From assembly GCA_003130815.1 (NCBI GenBank), contig QFDA01000001.1, forward strand, positions 820,131 to 884,130: DNA of 64,000 nucleotides. Direction: 5' to 3'. This document shows, in pieces, positions 60,429-64,000 of this stretch. The translations under genes were made by a program, and so were the position numbers. Under the pieces are notes generated by a model. It had not been told where the DNA came from, searched no databases, and saw only the letters and a program-made list of their open reading frames with translations. The stretch's first letter is position 1. Every line of letters starts with the position of its first letter. This DNA is from Bacteroidetes bacterium SCGC AAA795-G10. Its GTDB lineage: Bacteria; Bacteroidota; Bacteroidia; Flavobacteriales; Flavobacteriaceae.

Positions 60429-62126
60429 ATGAAAACTATTTTAAACTCTCTGATCTTGACACTATTTCTAACCTATCTTACAACTGCACAAGATAGGGTA
60501 ACAGGAAAATCTTTCGCAACTAGATCAGTGGTTTTGGCACAGAACGGCATGGTTGCTACAAGTCATCCTTTAGCAACTCAAATTGGACTTGATATTTTAA
60601 AAGATGGCGGGAATGCTATAGACGCAGCTATTGCAGCAAATGCTGCGTTAGGCCTTATGGAGCCAACAGGATGTGGGATAGGTGGAGATTTATTCGCTAT
60701 AGTTTGGGATGGAAAAACAAAAAAATTATATGGTTTAAATGCTAGTGGGCGATCCCCAAAAAATTTATCAATCGATTATTTTGAAAAAAAAGGAATGAAT
60801 AAAATTCCTTCACACGGGCCTCTACCAGTTAGTGTTCCTGGCGCTGTCGATGGTTGGTTTGAGCTTCATAAAAAATTTGGTTCAAAACCTATGACCGAAA
60901 TACTTGCTCCAGCAATTGATTATGCTAAAAAGGGTTTCCCTCTGACAGAACTTATTGCTTGGTACATGAACAGATCAATTCCTTTTTATGAATCAAAAGG
61001 ATTTCCTAACATAAATGATACTTATAAATCTCAAAATGGAGGAAAATTACCCAAAGAAGGTGAAATATATAAAAATAAATACCTAGCTAACACCTATGAA
61101 AAAATTGCTAAACAGGGTAGAGATATTTTTTATAAAGGTGAGATAGCTAAGAATATTGGAAAATTTATTAAAGGGCAAGGAGGTTTTCTTTCCGCAAAAG
61201 ATTTTGCTTCTCACAAATCAGAATGGGTGGAACCGGTTTCGATAAACTACAGAGGTTATGATGTTTGGGAGTTACCACCTAATGGACAAGGAATAGCGGC
61301 CCTACAAATGCTTAAAATATTGGAGGGATACGATTTTTCAAATATAGAATTTGGAAGCGTGGAACATATACATTTGTTTACCGAAGCAAAAAAATTAGTG
61401 TTTGAAGATAGGGCCAAATATTATGCTGATATGGACTTTGTCAAAGTACCAGTTGATAAATTGCTTTCGGAAGAATATGCTAATAAAAGAAGACAACTTA
61501 TAGGTAAACGTGCTAGCAAATATAATGCTGGGAAAATATCTGCTGGAGAAACAATTTATATGACAGTTGCGGATAATCAAGGTACAATGGTTTCTCTTAT
61601 ACAAAGCAATTATCGTGGTATGGGATCTGGTATGGCTCCTCCAAAATTAGGATTTATGTTGCAAGATCGAGGTGAATTATTCAGTCTAAAAAGAGGACAA
61701 GCAAATACTTTGGAACCAGGTAAAAGACCTTTTCACACTATTATACCAGCCTTTGTTACTAAAGACGGAAAACCATTTTTAAGCTTCGGAGTTATGGGTG
61801 GGGATTTTCAGCCAATGGGACATACTCAGATTATTATGAATTTAATCGATTTTAAGATGAATCTACAAGAGGCGGGAGATGCTCCACGTTGGGATCATAC
61901 TGGTGGAGCAACTCCAACTGGAAATAAAACTATAAATACAGGAATGATTAGGGTAGAGTCTGGTATTCCATATACTACTGTCAGAGGATTAATGGACAGA
62001 GGTCACAAAGTAGGATTTGCAAGAGGCATCTATGGAGGCTACCAGGCAATTCTATGGGATGATACCAGTAAAGTTTATCATGGAGCTTCTGAAAGTAGAA
62101 AAGACGGTCAAGCAGCTGGATATTGA
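60429..62126 (+). CDS. Secreted gamma-glutamyltransferase-family protein
   Basis: 565 residues with a signal peptide (ending near TTAQ). Seen are NAIDAAIAANAALGLMEPTGCGIGGDLFAIV near 50-80, ASGRSP (Arg that binds the substrate carboxylate), and the autoprocessing/nucleophile Thr in AGETIYMTVADNQG near 376. The glycine loop GMGSGM follows, and a late FGVMGGDFQPMGHTQII. In classical GGT the segment after the glycine loop has an Asp-Asp-Phe; here it is GELF, so specificity may differ (for example a GGT-like acylase). Periplasmic. Confidence 0.88.
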   Translation: MKTILNSLILTLFLTYLTTAQDRVTGKSFATRSVVLAQNGMVATSHPLATQIGLDILKDGGNAIDAAIAANAALGLMEPTGCGIGGDLFAIVWDGKTKKLYGLNASGRSPKNLSIDYFEKKGMNKIPSHGPLPVSVPGAVDGWFELHKKFGSKPMTEILAPAIDYAKKGFPLTELIAWYMNRSIPFYESKGFPNINDTYKSQNGGKLPKEGEIYKNKYLANTYEKIAKQGRDIFYKGEIAKNIGKFIKGQGGFLSAKDFASHKSEWVEPVSINYRGYDVWELPPNGQGIAALQMLKILEGYDFSNIEFGSVEHIHLFTEAKKLVFEDRAKYYADMDFVKVPVDKLLSEEYANKRRQLIGKRASKYNAGKISAGETIYMTVADNQGTMVSLIQSNYRGMGSGMAPPKLGFMLQDRGELFSLKRGQANTLEPGKRPFHTIIPAFVTKDGKPFLSFGVMGGDFQPMGHTQIIMNLIDFKMNLQEAGDAPRWDHTGGATPTGNKTINTGMIRVESGIPYTTVRGLMDRGHKVGFARGIYGGYQAILWDDTSKVYHGASESRKDGQAAGY

Positions 62127-62140
62127 AACGCAAAAATTAG

Positions 62141-62170
62141 AAAAAGGAAATTAATTAATTTGGCCTTTTT
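62141..62170. terminator. Probable bidirectional terminator
   Basis: AAAAAGG (62141-62147) pairs with CCTTTTT (62164-62170) around an AT-rich loop in the gap between two converging genes (stops at 62126 and 62175). The A and T runs flank the G-C pairs on both strands, so it could end transcription both ways. Confidence 0.55.
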
Positions 62171-62174
62171 AAAA

Positions 62175-63107
62175 TTACTTATTTTGAAAAAAAGTCCTTA
62201 AATAATCTAATTGAGAAGGGTTTATTGAGTGCATCGCATTGCCTTTTATGTGAACAACATCACCAGATAGGTATGAATATTCAAAAATAATGGGATTACC
62301 TAAAGCTGACCCTTCAGGTGGTAATTTTTCACCAGTAAATCCCTGATTTTTTGCAATGTAAAAGATTGCATCTTCCGCATTTAAAAAATCCAATCCAACT
62401 TTTGAGTTACCTCCTAAATAAGGGATTGTTGGATCATTAATATTACTTATACTCAAATATTTTCTAGAACTAATTGGGTTAGTAATTTCTTCATAACCGC
62501 AAAAAGCTGACATAGGATTTGTGACAGTTGAATATTTATAAAAATTGTTATCATGATATTGAGGAATATTTAGATGAGATACCACGGCACAAATTATATC
62601 GATATTTGGATTTTCATTTTGAATAAAAATATTATTAGCCAAACCGGCTCCATTAGAGCTTCCAAGGATTCTTATTTTATTCAAATTAATATTTGAGTAA
62701 TTAGAAAGTGTATTAACTAGTTCATCTACCATTTCCAAGTCAGGGGCGTTACTTCTTTCATCACAAATATTCCAACTATTTAAATAACCAGTTGGAGCTA
62801 TCAAAATATGGTCATCTAAAACAGAAGAAAATTGATTGATAATTCTTCTACCGTTACTTCCGTTAGAATGGAGTAATACACATATAGGAAATCCTTCAAT
62901 TGGCTCAATACTTTCTGGAACTTCTATGTCTATTGGATAGACGTAACCATTGGGTTGTTGTGCCCAAGTTTTTTCAATAATAATTTCGGTTAAAGAAGTT
63001 AATTTATTATCAGGCTCGTCGGTAAAGTTTAATTTATCATTTGATTTTTTTAAGCAAGAAAAAAATATTGCTGTGGCAAAAATCAAAGTTTTTTTTAGTT
63101 TACCCAA
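62175..63107 (-). CDS. Alpha/beta hydrolase lipoprotein (PHB depolymerase/esterase-like)
   Basis: 310 residues with a lipobox (AIFFSC). Alpha/beta hydrolase features: PICVLLHSNGSNGRR oxyanion region near 76-90, the nucleophile in ILGSSNGAGLAN near 145-156 (G-x-S-x-G), and a late His (HIKGNAMHSINPS near 288-300). It resembles polyhydroxybutyrate depolymerase or feruloyl esterase-like exported enzymes. Substrate unknown. Downstream on the same strand from the SnoaL-like gene. Confidence 0.75.
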   Translation of the reverse strand: MGKLKKTLIFATAIFFSCLKKSNDKLNFTDEPDNKLTSLTEIIIEKTWAQQPNGYVYPIDIEVPESIEPIEGFPICVLLHSNGSNGRRIINQFSSVLDDHILIAPTGYLNSWNICDERSNAPDLEMVDELVNTLSNYSNINLNKIRILGSSNGAGLANNIFIQNENPNIDIICAVVSHLNIPQYHDNNFYKYSTVTNPMSAFCGYEEITNPISSRKYLSISNINDPTIPYLGGNSKVGLDFLNAEDAIFYIAKNQGFTGEKLPPEGSALGNPIIFEYSYLSGDVVHIKGNAMHSINPSQLDYLRTFFQNK

Positions 63108-63128
63108 CTTGACAAATTAAAATATAAA

Positions 63129-63145
63129 CCCCTCCAAGGAAGGGG
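63129..63145 (-). terminator. GC-rich hairpin after the 63161 gene
   Basis: CCCCTCC and GGAAGGGG face each other with a short loop and one bulged base, 16 bases beyond the stop of the minus-strand gene at 63161. The following bases on that strand are T/A-rich but lack a long T run, so termination may be partial. Confidence 0.4.
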
Positions 63146-63160
63146 ATTATTTATTTATAA

Positions 63161-63631
63161 TTAATTGTTAAGAGCTATTTCACTATTTATAAAAGTTGGG
63201 TCAAACATGAAATATGCTTGATTTGATTTCATACCATCCCATTTAAATGCTAAATGAACTGGAATTGATGTAGTCTTTTTTGATTTTTTTCCTTCGCCGG
63301 TCCACCATGCCCAAACGTGAGTCCATATTTGTCCATTTTCATATTTTGACGTGATGTTTGCACCAATTTCAAATGTTATATTTTTAAATATTTTATGATG
63401 TAATTTTTCAAAATCAGCAAGCTCTGCTGGTGAAATTACATTTACACCGTTTACATTTATTTTAGAATCAGCTAAAAAAATATTTTTTAGTTGAGACTGA
63501 TCATTTTTTGGATATAAGTCCATATGCCTTTGGATCATCATAGTCCTTTGGTCATCATTTGATGTTTTTCCTTTCCATTGAGCTGAAGTTAAAACAGGAA
63601 ATAATAATAAAAGTGCTAGTATTTTTTTCAT
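63161..63631 (-). CDS. Secreted SnoaL/NTF2-like protein
   Basis: 156 residues with a signal peptide (ending near LTSAQW). The remainder fits a cone-shaped NTF2/SnoaL fold: a long first helix region, NIFLADSKINVNGVNVISPAEL, KNITFEIGANITSKYENGQIWTHVWAWWTGEGKKSKKTTSIPVHLAFKWDG. Members bind small ligands or act as simple enzymes; no specific active site seen. It precedes the esterase lipoprotein gene. Confidence 0.65.
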   Translation of the reverse strand: MKKILALLLLFPVLTSAQWKGKTSNDDQRTMMIQRHMDLYPKNDQSQLKNIFLADSKINVNGVNVISPAELADFEKLHHKIFKNITFEIGANITSKYENGQIWTHVWAWWTGEGKKSKKTTSIPVHLAFKWDGMKSNQAYFMFDPTFINSEIALNN

Positions 63632-63750
63632 TTTAATTGATTTTTAATTAATTAATTTCAAGATAAAAAACTCTAGAATATTTCGAGATATTTTTATTCT
63701 TGATTTTAATTTAAAAATGGAATAGTTAAATATTTATTAGATTTAAAATA

Positions 63751-64000
63751 ATGATTTATCTACATAAGCTTTTACCTCTTTTAATAATGCCAACAATTGT
63801 ATTTATAATATTAATACTAATATGTACTTATAAAGGCTATAGGAAGTTAATTTATTTTTTTTCAATCCTATTTTATATTATATCTACACCTATATTTTCA
63901 GATTTTATTATGAGAATAGTGGAAGGAGAATATTTTTATCAGAAATTAGAAAATTTAGAAAAAGCAGATGCTATTGTGATTCTTGGAGGAATGTTAAAAA
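63751..64000 (+). CDS. YdcF/SanA-like (DUF218) membrane protein, cut off by window edge
   Basis: The ATG at 63751 opens a frame of 83 complete codons running off the right edge. It has two hydrophobic helices (about 5-25 and 33-50) followed by LEKADAIVILGGMLK, the first strand and G-G loop of the DUF218 domain. Members such as ElyC and SanA act in cell-envelope integrity. Only the N-terminus is visible, so this is a likely but unproven family call. Confidence 0.7.
   Translation, partial: MIYLHKLLPLLIMPTIVFIILILICTYKGYRKLIYFFSILFYIISTPIFSDFIMRIVEGEYFYQKLENLEKADAIVILGGMLK

Noticed and set aside
1-64000. CRISPR arrays, tRNA or rRNA genes, insertion sequences, prophage.
   Set aside because: No regularly spaced repeats, no cloverleaf-like or rRNA sequence, and no transposase or phage protein was recognised on reading; a dedicated search was not possible.

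Overview
The window looks like a chromosomal piece of a marine member of the Bacteroidota, most likely Flavobacteriales. The DNA is strongly AT-rich. Most exported proteins are lipoproteins or carry short signal peptides. Starts lack Shine-Dalgarno sequences, and the families present (two-component propeller regulators, TonB plug proteins, PycTM, ribosomal protein THX, sulfatases) are typical of the phylum. I saw no rRNA, tRNA, CRISPR array, insertion sequence or phage gene. Species-level identity cannot be read from the sequence.

Region 1 (1-11000) is a signalling block. It follows a cut-off methyltransferase and a DedA/VTT-type membrane protein. A large extracytoplasmic sensor ends in a PP2C/SpoIIE phosphatase (955-4224). 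An anti-sigma-type kinase, a STAS anti-anti-sigma protein and a GAF/PAS class III adenylate cyclase form a tight operon (6923-9636). Between the sensor and the operon sits a tandemly duplicated pair of lipoprotein genes on the opposite strand. Convergent with the cyclase is a PycTM (Pycsar-type) membrane protein. This suggests an envelope signal passed by partner switching to cAMP and perhaps to a membrane effector. A frameshifted small zinc-ribbon gene follows.

Region 2 (11000-21031) holds a GNAT enzyme, a barrel-less TonB plug protein and an eight-gene operon. The operon encodes what appears to be a complete non-phosphorylating 6-deoxy-sugar pathway, most likely for L-fucose: transporter, mutarotase, dehydrogenase, lactonase, a UxaA-type dehydratase, a second dehydrogenase, a diketo-acid hydrolase and an L-lactate oxidising enzyme. 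The end products would be two pyruvate.

Region 3 (21105-29345) has trehalose synthesis (OtsA-OtsB fusion) divergent from a GH15 enzyme, then a secreted histidine phosphatase and a large TolB-propeller amidohydrolase.

Region 4 (29430-48470) is carbohydrate-related. It has GH2, GH28, an aldose 1-epimerase, a sulfatase, and a Planctomycetes-style cytochrome/DUF1553/DUF1501 operon with an exported sugar isomerase. It ends with a putative nucleoside/ADP-ribose scavenging set (AP-superfamily protein, ADP-ribosylglycohydrolase, ribokinase, sugar permease). No SusC/SusD pair is present.

Region 5 (48521-64000) is mixed: ribosomal protein THX, a BNR-repeat protein, a Tat-exported aminotransferase with an AEC carrier, a COG0523 GTPase, a second sulfatase, a lipoprotein resembling an inactivated metallopeptidase, a gamma-glutamyltransferase-like enzyme, an esterase lipoprotein, a SnoaL-like protein, and the start of a YdcF/SanA-type gene at the right edge.
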